Source: Betaproteobacteria bacterium (GTDB lineage Bacteria > Pseudomonadota > Gammaproteobacteria > Burkholderiales > Casimicrobiaceae). From it: a stretch of DNA of 64,000 nucleotides. The notes under the pieces were generated by a model. That model ran no database searches. It had not been told where the DNA came from and was given only the letters and a program-made list of their open reading frames with translations. Positions 45,134 through 54,982 of the stretch are shown here, in pieces. The translations under genes and the position numbers were made by a program. Numbering within the stretch: the first letter of the stretch is position 1; each line of letters starts with the position of its first letter. The stretch spans positions 149,175 through 213,174 of the forward strand of contig JADIZG010000072.1 in the NCBI GenBank assembly GCA_016704895.1, in the 5' to 3' direction.

Positions 45134-47872
45134 GTGACGACGTCGACCGTCAAGCGGATCCCGACGTACTGCTACCAGTGCGTCGCGGGGCCCGACCTGC
45201 TCACCGTGAAGGTGGAGGGCGGCGTGGCGACCGAGGTCGAGCCGAACTTCTGCGCCGCCGAGATCCACCCGGGCGGCGGCAAGGTCTGCGTCAAGGCCTA
45301 CGGGCTGGTGCAGAAGACCTACCACCCGAACCGCGTGCTGACCCCGATGCGTCGGACCAACCCGCGCAAGGGGCGCGACGAGGATCCGGGATTCGTGCCG
45401 ATCTCGTGGGAGGAGGCTTTCACGCTGATCGCGGCGAAGCTGAACGCGATCCGCGCCGAAGGGCTCCTCGACGAGTCCGGCTACCCGCGCGTCGCCGCGA
45501 CCTTCGGCGGCGGTGGCACGCCGCAGTCGTACATGGGCACCTTCCCCGCCTTCCTCGCGGCCTGGGGCCCCATGGACATGGGCTTCGGGTCGGGGCAGGG
45601 CGTCAAGTGCTACCACTCCGAGCACCTGTACGGCGAGTTCTGGCACCGTGCGTTCATCGTCGCGCCCGACACGCCGCGCACCGACTACCTGATCTCGTGC
45701 GGCGCGAACGTCGAGGCGTCGGGCGGCGTCGTCGGCGTCTGGCGCCACGCGAACGCGCGCGTGCGCGGGATGAAGCGCGTGCAGGTCGAGCCGCACCTGT
45801 CGATCACGGGCGCGTGCTCGGCCGAATGGGTGCCGATCAAGCCGAAGACCGACGCCGCGTTCCTGTTCGCGCTGATGCACGTGCTCGTCCACGAGGCGCG
45901 GCGCGAGCGCCTCGACCTGCCGTTCCTCGCCAAGCGCACCGCCTCGCCCTACCTCGTCGGCCCGAACGGCTACTACCTGCGCGACCGCGCGACGAGGAAG
46001 CCGCTCGTGTGGGACGGCGCGCGCGGCGAAGCGGTGCCGTTCGACACGCCCGGCATGGACGAGGCGCTCGAAGGGCGCTTCGAGGCCGACGCGATCGAGA
46101 TCGGCCCGGACGACGCGGTGCTCGCCGAGGGCCGTCTTCCGGGAACGACCGCGTTCACGCTGACGGTGGATCACCTGAAGCCGTACTCGCCCGAATGGGC
46201 CGAGAACGTGTGCGAGGTTCCGGCCGCGCGGATCCGCAGGATCGCGAACGAGTACCTCGACCACGCGCGCATCGGCGAGACGATCGAGATCGACGGCGTG
46301 ACGCTGCCGTACCGCCCGGTCGCCGTGTCGCTCGGCAAGACCGTGAACAACGGCTGGGGCGGCTACGAGTGCTGCTGGGCGCGCACGATGCTGGCCGCGC
46401 TCGTCGGCGCGCTCGAGGTGCCCGGCGGCACGATCGGCACGACGGTGCGCATCAACCGTCCGCAGAACGACCGGCTGAAGAGCGTCAAGGCGGGCCCCGA
46501 CGGGTTCATGGCGTACCCGATGAACCCGACCGACAAGGAGCGCTGGTCGCCGAAGCCCAACATCCGCAACGCGTACAAGACGATGATCCCGCTCGCGGCC
46601 GACGGGCCGTGGAGCCAGGCGCTGGGGCCGACGCACTTCTCGTGGATGTTCCTCGACGAGACGCCGAAGGGCCTGCCGCGCGTGACGCCGCCCGACGTGT
46701 GGTTCGTCTACCGCACCAATCCCGCGATCTCGTTCTGGGACACGGCGAGCGTCCAGCAGAAGATGGCGAGGTTCCCGTTCGTCGTCGCGTTCGCGTTCAC
46801 GCGCGACGAGACCAACCACTTTGCCGACGTACTGCTGCCCGACGCGGTCGACCTCGAGAGCCTGCAGCTGATCCGCATCGGCGGCACCAAGTTCGTCGAG
46901 CAGTTCTGGAACCACCAGGGCTTCGCGCTGCGCCAGCCGGTCGTGACCACGCAGGGCGAGGCGCGCGACTTCACCGACGTCGCGAGCGAGCTCGCCGAGC
47001 GCTGCGGGCTCACGCGCGACTACGTGGCGGCGATCAACCGCGGCGTCGCGTGCGTGCCGCTCAAGGGTCCGGGATGGAGCGTCGAGCTCGACACGTCGCG
47101 CACGCATTCGCGCGACGCGATCTGGGACGCGGTGTGCCGGGCGGCCAGCGCGGAGCTGACCGACGGCAAGGAGCTGCACGGCCTCGACTGGTGGAAGGCG
47201 CAGGGCCTCAGGACCACCCCCTTCTCGCAGCTCGACTGGTACCTGCTGCCGACGCTGGTCGAGCAGGAGCTGCGCTTCGAGCTCCCCTACCAGGAGCGGC
47301 TCATGCGCGTCGGCGCCGAGCTCGGCGCGAGGCTGCACGAGCACGACATGCGCTGGTGGGACAAGCAGCTCGAGGAGTACCGTGCGCTGCCCGCCTGGAA
47401 GGACTTCCCGGGCGTGTGGGACGACGCGCTGCGCGAGCAGGGCGGCGAGCCGGCCGACTTCCCGTTCTGGATGCTCACGGCGCGGAGCATGCAGTACGCG
47501 TGGGGCGGCAACGTCGGGATGCAGATGATCCGGGAGGTCGCGCAGAACATCGCCGGCCACCGCGGCGTGATCGTCAACGGCGCGACGGCGCGCAGGCTGG
47601 GCATCGCCGACGGCGACGAGATCGAGCTCGCGACTCCCCACCGGTCGACGCGCGGAAGCGCGGTGATCCGCGAGGGCATCCGGCCCGACACGCTGCTCGC
47701 GATCGGCCAGTTCGACCACTGGGCGACGCCCTACGCGAAGGACTTCGGGCTCGCGAGCCTCAACACGCTCGCGACGATGTCGCTCGGGCTCACCGACGCG
47801 ACGGGTTCGGGCGCCGACGTCGTGCGCGTGTCGCTCAGGCGCATCGGCGGGCCGCGCAAGGAGCGGCGATGA
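45134..47872 (+). CDS. padB: Phenylacetyl-CoA:acceptor oxidoreductase, molybdenum subunit PadB
   Basis: A 912-residue molybdopterin enzyme of the DMSO-reductase family. It oxidizes the alpha-methylene of phenylacetyl-CoA to phenylglyoxylate without O2. The N-terminus has a partial Fe-S motif (YCYQCVAGPD, NFC, KVCVKAYG), then the molybdopterin domains (FGSGQGVKCYHSEHLYGEFW, YLISCGANVEASGG, GGYECCWARTML). The C-terminal cofactor domain carries VIVNGATARRLGIADGDEIEL. No twin-arginine signal is visible, so it probably faces the cytoplasm. GTG 45134 is the start and the stop overlaps padC. Confidence 0.92.
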   Translation: MTTSTVKRIPTYCYQCVAGPDLLTVKVEGGVATEVEPNFCAAEIHPGGGKVCVKAYGLVQKTYHPNRVLTPMRRTNPRKGRDEDPGFVPISWEEAFTLIAAKLNAIRAEGLLDESGYPRVAATFGGGGTPQSYMGTFPAFLAAWGPMDMGFGSGQGVKCYHSEHLYGEFWHRAFIVAPDTPRTDYLISCGANVEASGGVVGVWRHANARVRGMKRVQVEPHLSITGACSAEWVPIKPKTDAAFLFALMHVLVHEARRERLDLPFLAKRTASPYLVGPNGYYLRDRATRKPLVWDGARGEAVPFDTPGMDEALEGRFEADAIEIGPDDAVLAEGRLPGTTAFTLTVDHLKPYSPEWAENVCEVPAARIRRIANEYLDHARIGETIEIDGVTLPYRPVAVSLGKTVNNGWGGYECCWARTMLAALVGALEVPGGTIGTTVRINRPQNDRLKSVKAGPDGFMAYPMNPTDKERWSPKPNIRNAYKTMIPLAADGPWSQALGPTHFSWMFLDETPKGLPRVTPPDVWFVYRTNPAISFWDTASVQQKMARFPFVVAFAFTRDETNHFADVLLPDAVDLESLQLIRIGGTKFVEQFWNHQGFALRQPVVTTQGEARDFTDVASELAERCGLTRDYVAAINRGVACVPLKGPGWSVELDTSRTHSRDAIWDAVCRAASAELTDGKELHGLDWWKAQGLRTTPFSQLDWYLLPTLVEQELRFELPYQERLMRVGAELGARLHEHDMRWWDKQLEEYRALPAWKDFPGVWDDALREQGGEPADFPFWMLTARSMQYAWGGNVGMQMIREVAQNIAGHRGVIVNGATARRLGIADGDEIELATPHRSTRGSAVIREGIRPDTLLAIGQFDHWATPYAKDFGLASLNTLATMSLGLTDATGSGADVVRVSLRRIGGPRKERR

Positions 47873-48573
47873 CGCGCTGGGCGATGGTCGCCGACCTGCG
47901 GCGTTGCGTGGGATGCCAGACCTGCACCGCGTCGTGCAAGCACGCGAACGCGACGCCGCCGGGCGTGCAGTGGCGGCGCGTGCTCGACATCGAGGTCGGC
48001 GAGTACCCGGACGTCAAGCGCGCGTTCGTGCCGGTCGGCTGCCAGCACTGCGAGGACCCGCCGTGCATGCACGTCTGCCCGACGACGGCGACGCGCAAGC
48101 GGCCCGACGGCATCGTCACGATCGACTACGACCTGTGCATCGGATGCGCGTACTGCGCGGTCGCCTGTCCCTACCAGGCCCGGTACAAGACCCAGCGCGC
48201 GACCTTCGCCTACGGCAAGCCTGCCGCGCACGAGTCGAAGCGCCACGACCCGGATCGCCTCGCGGTCGCGACCAAGTGCACGTTCTGCGTCGACCGCATC
48301 GACGCGGGGCTCGCGACCGGCAAGACCCCGGGCGTCGATCCCGAGGCGACGCCCGCGTGCGTCAACGCGTGCATCGCGCAGGCGCTCACGTTCGGCGACC
48401 TCGACAATCCCGACAGCAACGTGTCGAAGCTGCTGGCGAGCAACCAGCACTTCCGGATGCACGAGGAGCTCGGCACCGGCCCGGGCTTCCACTACCTGTG
48501 GGACCAGGCGCTGCCGACCGGCGGCATCCCGGCGCTCGCGCGCCTCGTCGAAGAAGCGATGGATCTGGCATGA
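47869..48573 (+). CDS. padC: Phenylacetyl-CoA:acceptor oxidoreductase, iron-sulfur subunit PadC
   Basis: A 234-residue four-cluster ferredoxin subunit of the NrfC/DmsB type. The motifs in order are CVGCQTCTASC, CQHCEDPPCMHVC, CIGCAYCAVACP and CTFCVDR with a later CVNAC. It carries electrons from PadB to the membrane subunit. ATG 47869 overlaps the padB stop. About 100 bp without a clear feature separates it from padD. Confidence 0.92.
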   Translation: MTRWAMVADLRRCVGCQTCTASCKHANATPPGVQWRRVLDIEVGEYPDVKRAFVPVGCQHCEDPPCMHVCPTTATRKRPDGIVTIDYDLCIGCAYCAVACPYQARYKTQRATFAYGKPAAHESKRHDPDRLAVATKCTFCVDRIDAGLATGKTPGVDPEATPACVNACIAQALTFGDLDNPDSNVSKLLASNQHFRMHEELGTGPGFHYLWDQALPTGGIPALARLVEEAMDLA

Positions 48574-48673
48574 GCGTGCGCCGGGCCGCCCCGACGACGC
48601 GTTCCCCCCCGGGGGAAGGCGGACGACGCTCGCGTCGGGGGGGCGCTTCCCAGGCCGGCCCGGGGGAGGAATC

Positions 48674-49532
48674 GTGAGCTACGGACCGACGCCCTGGGTG
48701 CAGCGCCACTGGGACCTGCGGGCCGCGGCGAACTTCGTCGCGGGCGGCGCGGGTGCCGGTCTCGTCATCGTTTCCGTCGTCTCGGGCGCGAGGGGCGTGC
48801 CCGCCTCGATCGCGCTCCTGGCCGGACTCGCGCTCGTCGGCGTCGGCCTTCTCGCCGTGTGGCTCGAGATCGGCAGGCCGCTGCGGGCGATCAACGTGTT
48901 CCGGAATCCGCGCACGTCGTGGATGAGCCGCGAGGCGATCGCCGGACTCGTCCTCGGCGCGCTTGCCCTCGTCGCCGCGGCGCTCCATGCGACGGAGTCC
49001 CCCGCCGCCTCGGCGGCGGGCGCGCTCGCCGCGCTCGCCGCGCTGGCGTTCGTCTACTCGCAGGGCCGGATCCTTCACGCCGCCAAGGGGATTCCCGCCT
49101 GGCGTTCCGCCGCCACGCCCGCGCTGATCGTCGCCACGTCGCTCGCCGAGGGCGCGGGCCTCTGGTGGCTCGCGGCCGCATGGCACGCGCAGGGCACGCG
49201 CACCGGCATCGCGCTGTTCGGCCTCCTGCTCGTCGCGCGGCTCGTCGCGTGGCTCGCCTACCGCCGGACGATCGCGCGCAACGCCCGCGCGTCGGCGGCG
49301 CTCGCGCCCGCGGGCCTCGCGCTCGCGGTGGCCGGAACCTTCGCCCCGCTGGTGCTCGTCGTCGTGGCGGCCGTGTCGACGTCGGAAGGATGGGTGCTGG
49401 GACTCGCTGCACTGGCCGGCGCGCTCGCGACTCCTGGCCGGCGCGGTGTTCAAGACCGCGCTTGTCGTGCGCGGCGCGTACAACCAGGGCTTCGCGATCC
49501 CGCGCATGCCGGTCCGCGGGACGCGGGCCTGA
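48674..49532 (+). CDS. padD: Phenylacetyl-CoA:acceptor oxidoreductase, membrane subunit PadD, with a +1 frameshift
   Basis: An NrfD/DmsC-like membrane anchor with about eight helices, probably passing electrons to quinone. It starts with GTG 48674 (MSYGPTPWVQRHWDLRAAANF) after GGGGGAGGA. FRNPRTSWMSREAIAGLVLG and AFVYSQGRILHAAKGIPAWRS are typical. The frame breaks at an extra A near 49430. The family C-terminus resumes as LLAGAVFKTALVVRGAYNQGF and ends at TGA 49530-49532. Corrected length is about 285 residues. Without the correction it would read through into padJ. Confidence 0.85.
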
Positions 49533-49567
49533 CGCGGCGACGACGGCGCCGACCGAGGAGGACGACG

Positions 49568-50917
49568 ATGGGAGCGATGACCAGCGCCGAGGCGGACCGC
49601 GTGGCGCGCGCCGGCACGACCGGATACCGCGACGCCGCGATCGAGACGATGCCGCGCGAGCGCCTGATGGCGCTGCAGCTCGAGCGGCTGCGCGTGACGG
49701 TCGCGAATGCGTGGAGCAACGTGCCGCTGCACCGCGAGCGCATGCGGAAGGCCGGCGTCGAGCCCGACGACATCCGCACGCTGGACGACGTCGCGCGGCT
49801 CCCGTTCACGGTCAAGACCGATCTGCGGGACACCTATCCGTTCGGCCTGTTCGCGCGGCCGGTCGGCGAGCTCGCGCGGCTGCACGCGTCGTCGGGCACC
49901 ACCGGCAAGGCGACCGTGGTCGGCTACACGGCACGCGACCTCGACACGTGGGCGGGCCTGATGGCGCGTTCGTTCGCGTGCGCCGGCGCACGTCCCGGCG
50001 ACGTCATCCACAACGCCTACGGCTACGGCCTGTTCACCGGCGGCCTGGGCGCGCACTACGGCGCCGAGAAGCTGGGCGGCGTCGTCGTGCCGATGTCCGG
50101 AGGCTCGACCGAGCGCCAGATCGCGCTGATCGTCGACTTCGGGGCGCGCGTGCTGTGCGCGACGCCGTCCTACGCGCTCGCGATCGCCGAGGTCGCCGAG
50201 TCGATGGGCGTCGATCTGCGCAAGCAGGGACGCCTCCAGGTCGGCCTCTTCGGCGCGGAGCCGTGGAGCGAGGGGATGCGGCGCGAGATCGAGGCGCGCC
50301 TGGGGCTGAAGGCGATCGACATCTACGGGCTCTCCGAGATCATGGGGCCGGGCGTGGCGTGCGAGTGCCAGGAGCAGGCCGGCCAGCACGGCTGGGAGGA
50401 TCACTTCCTGTTCGAGGTGATCGACCCGGACAGCGGCGCACCGCTGCCCGAAGGCGCGGTGGGCGAGCTGGTGATCACGACGCTCACGAAGGAGGCGCTG
50501 CCGATGCTGCGCTACCGGACGCGCGACATCACGCGCCTCACGAGCGAGCCCTGCGCCTGCGGACGCACGCACCGGCGCATCCTGCGGGTGACCGGCCGCA
50601 ACGACGACATGCTGATCATCCGCGGCGTCAACGTGTATCCTTCGCAGATCGAGGCGGTGCTGGTCGGCCTGCCCGGCATCGCACCGCATTACCAGCTCGT
50701 CGTCGAGAGGCACGGCAGCCTGGACCACGTGACGATCGAGGTCGAGGCCGCTCCCGACGCGCCTGCGTCCTCGTATCCGGAGATCGCCCACCGGGTGGCG
50801 CACCACGTCAAGTCGCTCGTCGGGATCACGACGGACGTCGTGATCAAGGCGCCCGGTGAGATCCCGCGCTCGCAGGGCAAGGCGGTGCGGGTCCGGGACC
50901 TGCGTCCGAAGGGGTGA
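49568..50917 (+). CDS. padJ: Phenylacetate-CoA ligase
   Basis: A 449-residue AMP-forming ligase of the PaaK family that activates phenylacetate as phenylacetyl-CoA, the PadBCD substrate. The P-loop is LHASSGTTGKATVVGY near residue 97. The adenylation motif is IDIYGLSEIMGPGVACEC near 255, and RYRTRDITRL and ILRVTGRNDDMLIIRGVNVYPSQIE follow. ATG 49568 has GAGGAGGACGACG upstream. Context assigns it to the anaerobic pathway; 4-hydroxyphenylacetate is another possible substrate. Confidence 0.92.
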   Translation: MGAMTSAEADRVARAGTTGYRDAAIETMPRERLMALQLERLRVTVANAWSNVPLHRERMRKAGVEPDDIRTLDDVARLPFTVKTDLRDTYPFGLFARPVGELARLHASSGTTGKATVVGYTARDLDTWAGLMARSFACAGARPGDVIHNAYGYGLFTGGLGAHYGAEKLGGVVVPMSGGSTERQIALIVDFGARVLCATPSYALAIAEVAESMGVDLRKQGRLQVGLFGAEPWSEGMRREIEARLGLKAIDIYGLSEIMGPGVACECQEQAGQHGWEDHFLFEVIDPDSGAPLPEGAVGELVITTLTKEALPMLRYRTRDITRLTSEPCACGRTHRRILRVTGRNDDMLIIRGVNVYPSQIEAVLVGLPGIAPHYQLVVERHGSLDHVTIEVEAAPDAPASSYPEIAHRVAHHVKSLVGITTDVVIKAPGEIPRSQGKAVRVRDLRPKG

Positions 50918-50924
50918 TGAGCCG

Positions 50925-51401
50925 ATGGCCAAGCGCGTGCTCTCGTTCGTCGTCAACGGCCGGCTCCGCGAAGAGGCGGTCGGCGACTCGACGCTGCTCC
51001 TCGACCTGCTCCGCGAGCAGCTCGGCCTCACCGGCACCAAGCGCGGATGCGACGGCGGCGAGTGCGGCGCCTGCACGGTCATCGTCGACGGCAGGCCGCA
51101 GCTCTCCTGCCTGACGCTCGCCGCGCGCTGCGACGGCGCGCACGTCGAGACCGTCGAGGCGCTCGCGGCCGGCGGCCGCATGAGCGCGCTGCAGGCCGCC
51201 TTCCACGAGAAGCTCGGCACGCAGTGCGGCTTCTGCACGCCGGGGATGATCATGGCGGCCGAGGCGCTGCTGCGCGGGAACCCGGCGCCGGACGAGGCGA
51301 CGATCCGCGAAGCGCTCGGCGGCAACCTGTGCCGCTGCACCGGCTACGTGAAGATCATCGAGGCGGTGCAGGCCGCGGCTGCCGCGGGAGGCGGGCGATG
51401 A
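50925..51401 (+). CDS. hcrC: 4-hydroxybenzoyl-CoA reductase gamma subunit HcrC
   Basis: A 158-residue subunit of the xanthine-oxidase family with two 2Fe-2S clusters. The plant-type ferredoxin motif is GCDGGECGACTVIVDG near residue 43, with its fourth Cys in QLSCLTLA. The second cluster lies in QCGFCTPGMIM and NLCRCTGYVKI. It moves electrons between the Mo site of HcrA and the FAD/Fe-S of HcrB. It starts eight bases after padJ and overlaps hcrA. Confidence 0.92.
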   Translation: MAKRVLSFVVNGRLREEAVGDSTLLLDLLREQLGLTGTKRGCDGGECGACTVIVDGRPQLSCLTLAARCDGAHVETVEALAAGGRMSALQAAFHEKLGTQCGFCTPGMIMAAEALLRGNPAPDEATIREALGGNLCRCTGYVKIIEAVQAAAAAGGGR

Positions 51402-53749
51402 ACCCGGAAGCGAAGCGCCTGCCGCCGGCGAAGTCGGTCGGCGTGCGGCAGCCGCTCGTCGACGGCGTCGAGAAGGTGACCGGCGCCGCGCGCTACACGG
51501 CGGACCTCGCGCCGCGCGGCGCGCTCGTCGGCGCGATCCTGAGGAGTCCCGTCGCCCATGCGCGCATCCGCGGCGTCGACACGTCGCGCGCGCGCGCGAT
51601 GCCCGGCGTGCGCGCGGTGGTCACTGGCGAGGACTGCGCGATTCCCTACGGCGTGATCCCGATCGCCCAGAACGAGTTTCCGCTCGCCCGCGATCGCGTC
51701 CGCTATTGCGGCGAGCCGCTGGCCGCCGTCGCCGCCGACGACGCCGCGACGGCGCAGGCCGCGCTCGCGGCGATCGAACTCGATCTCGAGCCGCTGCCGG
51801 CGTACTTCGACGCGAAGTCGGCGCGTGCCGAGGGCGCGGTACAGCTGCACGAGGGCAAGCCAGGCAACCTCGAGCGCGCGGTCGAGCAGACCTTCGGCGA
51901 CGTCGACGGCGGGTTCGCGAAGGCGGATCTCGTGCGCGAGCACGCGTTCCACTACGCCGAGGTCAACCACGCGATGATGGAGCCGAACGCGGCGGTGGCC
52001 CACTGGGACGCCGAGCGCGGCCGGCTCACGCTCCACTCGGTCACGCAGGTGCCCTACTACGTGCACCTGGCGCTCGCGCGCTGCCTGCAGCTCGACGAGT
52101 CGGCGATCCGCGTCGTCAAGCCGTTCGTCGGCGGCGGCTTCGGCCACCGCACCGAGACGCTCAACTTCGAGGTCATCGCCGGATTGCTCGCGCGCGCGGC
52201 GGGCGGGACGGTGCGGCTCGAGCTCTCGCGCGAGGAGACGTTCCTCACGCATCGCGGCCGGCCCGAGACCGACGTGCGGATGAAGATCGGCCTGACGAAG
52301 ACGGGCGCGATCACGGCGATCGAGGCCGAGGTCGTGCAGCGCGGCGGCGCCTACGCGGGCTACGGGCTCGTCACGATCCTCTACGCGGGCGCGCTCCTCC
52401 ACGCGATCTACCGGGTGCCGGCGTCGCGCTACCACGGCTTCCGCGTCTACTCGAACACGCCGCCCAACGGCGCGATGCGCGGCCACGGCTCGGTCGACGT
52501 GCGTCACGCGTTCGAGACGATGCTCGACACGATGGCCGGGGAGCTCGGGCTCGATCCGTTCGCGGTGCGCCGCGCGAACCTGATCGACGCTCCGCACCGG
52601 ACGATCAACGACCTGCAGGTGAACTCGTGCGGTCTGGGCGAGTGCCTCGACATCGTCGAGCGCCGGTCGGGCTGGCGGGAGCGCAGGGGAAAGCTCCCGC
52701 GCGGGCGGGGCCTGGGCATGGCGTGCTCGCACTACGTCTCCGGATCGGCGAAGCCCGTGCACTGGACCGGCGAGCCGCACGCGGTGATCAACCTCAAGCT
52801 CGACTTCGACGGCGGCATCACGGTGCTCACCGGGGCTTCCGACATCGGGCAGGGCAGCTCGACGCTGATCTCGCAGGCGGTGGCCGAGGTGCTGCGCCTG
52901 CCGATGTCGAGGCTCACCGTGTTCGCGAACGACAGCGTCGTGACACCGAAGGACAACGGATCGTACAGTTCGCGCGTGTCGTTCATGGTCGGCAACGCTG
53001 CCATACGCGCCGCCGACGAGATGAAGCGCGTGCTGGTCGCCGCGGCGGCCAGGCGTCTCGAGGTGAGCCCCGACGACGTCGAGTGGAACGGCGAGCACTG
53101 CCGCGTGGCCGGCACCGATCGGGAGCTCGGGTACCGCGACGTGGTGACCGAAGCGCTGCGCGACGCCGGGACGATCACCGTCAAGGGCACGTGGTCGACG
53201 CCGCCGGAGACGCAGGGAGGCTCGTTCCGGGGCGCGGCGGTCGGGACGTCGGCGGGTTTCTCGTACGCCGCGGAGGTCGTCGAGGTCGAGGTCGACGAGG
53301 ACACCGGGATGGTGCGCGTCGTGCAGGTCTGGGTCGCCCACGACTGCGGACGCGCGATCAACCCGCTCGCCGTCGAGGGGCAGGTGCAGGGCTCGGTCTG
53401 GATGGGCATGGGGCAGGCGCTCTGCGAGGAGACGCAGTACCTCGACGGCCTGCACGTGCGGGCGAACCTGCTGGACTACCGGATGCCGACGATCGTCGAG
53501 TCGCCGCCGATCGACACGTCGATCGTCGAGGCGCCCGATCCGAACGGCCCGTTCGGTGCGAAGGAGGCGGGCGAGGGGTCGCTCTCGGCGTTCCTGCCCG
53601 CGCTCACCAACGCGATCGCGGACGCGATCGGGCTGCGGCTCGACGAGTTGCCCGCGTCCCCGGACCGCGTGCTCGAGGCGATCGTCGCGCGGCGGCGCGC
53701 GGAACGGGTGCGCCGCACCGCGAAGGCGGCGGCGCAGGAGGCGGACTGA
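51398..53749 (+). CDS. hcrA: 4-hydroxybenzoyl-CoA reductase alpha subunit HcrA
   Basis: A 783-residue molybdenum-cofactor subunit. The enzyme removes the phenolic OH of 4-hydroxybenzoyl-CoA to give benzoyl-CoA. Family marks are GAARYTADLAPRGALVGAILRSPVAHARI, KPFVGGGFGHRTETLNFE, NGAMRGHGSVDVRHAFE, and near the C-terminus GPFGAKEAGEGSLSAFLPA with the catalytic Glu region. Length matches the Thauera protein closely. It overlaps hcrC by four bases; hcrB follows after one base. Confidence 0.93.
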   Translation: MNPEAKRLPPAKSVGVRQPLVDGVEKVTGAARYTADLAPRGALVGAILRSPVAHARIRGVDTSRARAMPGVRAVVTGEDCAIPYGVIPIAQNEFPLARDRVRYCGEPLAAVAADDAATAQAALAAIELDLEPLPAYFDAKSARAEGAVQLHEGKPGNLERAVEQTFGDVDGGFAKADLVREHAFHYAEVNHAMMEPNAAVAHWDAERGRLTLHSVTQVPYYVHLALARCLQLDESAIRVVKPFVGGGFGHRTETLNFEVIAGLLARAAGGTVRLELSREETFLTHRGRPETDVRMKIGLTKTGAITAIEAEVVQRGGAYAGYGLVTILYAGALLHAIYRVPASRYHGFRVYSNTPPNGAMRGHGSVDVRHAFETMLDTMAGELGLDPFAVRRANLIDAPHRTINDLQVNSCGLGECLDIVERRSGWRERRGKLPRGRGLGMACSHYVSGSAKPVHWTGEPHAVINLKLDFDGGITVLTGASDIGQGSSTLISQAVAEVLRLPMSRLTVFANDSVVTPKDNGSYSSRVSFMVGNAAIRAADEMKRVLVAAAARRLEVSPDDVEWNGEHCRVAGTDRELGYRDVVTEALRDAGTITVKGTWSTPPETQGGSFRGAAVGTSAGFSYAAEVVEVEVDEDTGMVRVVQVWVAHDCGRAINPLAVEGQVQGSVWMGMGQALCEETQYLDGLHVRANLLDYRMPTIVESPPIDTSIVEAPDPNGPFGAKEAGEGSLSAFLPALTNAIADAIGLRLDELPASPDRVLEAIVARRRAERVRRTAKAAAQEAD

Positions 53750-53750
53750 C

Positions 53751-54734
53751 ATGGAACGGCTGCCCGCTTTCGAGCTGAAGCGACCGACGTCGCTCGCGCA
53801 GGCGATCGAATGGCTCGCCGCGACACCCGAGGCCCGCGCGATCGCCGGGGGCACCGACCTCGTGCCGAACCTGCGCGACGGCATCGGCGCGCCGCCGGTG
53901 CTCGTCGACCTGTCGCGGGTGCCGGGCTTCGACGCGTACGAGATCCGCACCGCGGGCGCGCGGATCGGCGCGGGCGTCACGCTCGCCCGCCTCGCGTCGG
54001 ATGCGGGCGTGGCCGCGGCGTTGCCGGCGGTCTCGGCGGCCGCGGCGTCGATCGCAGGCCCGGGCCACCGCAGCGTCGCGACCGTCGGCGGCAACCTGTG
54101 CGTCGACACGCGCTGCGTCTACTACAACCAGAGCGAGTGGTGGCGGAAATCGAATGGCTATTGCCTCAAGCATCTCGGAGACACCTGCCACGTCGCGCCA
54201 ACCGGCACGCGCTGCCATGCCGCGTACCAGGGGGACCTCGCGCCCGCGCTCATCGCGTGCGGCGCGTCGGTCGAGCTCGCGGGCCCGCGCGGCACGCGGA
54301 CGATCGCGCTCGAGGACCTCTACCGCGACGACGGGCTGGCCCATCTGGCGCTGGAGCCGGGCGAACTGGTGGTGGCGGTGGCCGTCCCCGCGCAGCCCCG
54401 CGGCGCCATGAGCGCCTACCGCAAGGCGCGCGCGCGCGGCGCGATCGATTTCCCGCTCGCGGGCGTGGCGGTCCGCCTCGCCGTCGACGACGGGCGCATC
54501 GCCGCGATCGACGTGGCGCTCACCGGCACGAACTCGCGGCCGTTCCGGCTGGCCGGCACCGCCGCGTGGGTCGGCCGCGCCGTCGACGACGGGCTGCTCG
54601 CCGAGCTCGGCAAGGCCGTGCAGAAGCAGGTCTCGCCGATGCGCACCACCGTGACGCAGTCGAACTGGCGGCGGCAGGTCGCGTCGGTCGAGGCGCAGCG
54701 CCTCGTGCGCGATCTGGCGAAGGTCGCGTCGTGA
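53751..54734 (+). CDS. hcrB: 4-hydroxybenzoyl-CoA reductase beta subunit HcrB (FAD plus extra 4Fe-4S)
   Basis: A 327-residue FAD subunit. FAD-binding loops are AIAGGTDLVPNLRDG near residue 31 and TVGGNLCVDTRC near 111. A Cys-rich insertion follows, with cysteines at residues 122, 138, 146 and 155. This insertion marks 4-hydroxybenzoyl-CoA reductase, where it binds an additional 4Fe-4S cluster; as I recall, the positions equal the Thauera ligands. The enzyme therefore drives electrons toward the substrate, unlike other xanthine-oxidase relatives. The stop overlaps the DUF2249 gene. Confidence 0.93.
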   Translation: MERLPAFELKRPTSLAQAIEWLAATPEARAIAGGTDLVPNLRDGIGAPPVLVDLSRVPGFDAYEIRTAGARIGAGVTLARLASDAGVAAALPAVSAAAASIAGPGHRSVATVGGNLCVDTRCVYYNQSEWWRKSNGYCLKHLGDTCHVAPTGTRCHAAYQGDLAPALIACGASVELAGPRGTRTIALEDLYRDDGLAHLALEPGELVVAVAVPAQPRGAMSAYRKARARGAIDFPLAGVAVRLAVDDGRIAAIDVALTGTNSRPFRLAGTAAWVGRAVDDGLLAELGKAVQKQVSPMRTTVTQSNWRRQVASVEAQRLVRDLAKVAS

Positions 54735-54982
54735 GCGCCGCCTCGCGCCGATGGGTGGCCGCGGACGGCGCGCACCTCGACGTCCGCGGGTTGAAGCCCC
54801 CCGAGCCGATGGTGGCGATCCTGTCGATGATCGACGGGGGCGCCGAGAAAACCGCGTTCACGGTGCACCTCGAGCGCGACCCGGTGTTCCTGTACCCGGA
54901 GCTCGCCGAGCGCGGATGGATCGCGACGCCGGTCGCCGCCGATCCGGGCGAAGTGCGCCTGAGGCTCGAGCGGGCGCGGTGA
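54731..54982 (+). CDS. DUF2249-domain protein coupled to hcrB
   Basis: An 83-residue protein. The DUF2249 pattern includes HLDVRGLKPPEPMVAILSMIDG and VFLYPELAERGW. DUF2249 proteins often occur beside hemerythrins, NnrS and denitrification genes, and may bind metal or act as TusA-like fold carriers. GTG 54731 overlaps the hcrB stop (GTGA), and its own stop overlaps the next ATG (ATGA). Translation is thus coupled from hcrB through the membrane protein. Confidence 0.75.
   Translation: MSAASRRWVAADGAHLDVRGLKPPEPMVAILSMIDGGAEKTAFTVHLERDPVFLYPELAERGWIATPVAADPGEVRLRLERAR

Noticed and set aside
44795..47719. A 974-codon leftward frame opposite padB
   Set aside because: Low-complexity composition expected from third-position GC bias. 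PadB on the other strand is complete and conserved.
48674..50917. A fused PadD-PadJ protein
   Set aside because: The fusion exists only because of a one-base insertion near 49430. PadD's true C-terminus and stop (49530-49532) and padJ's own ribosome-binding site and ATG (49568) are visible.
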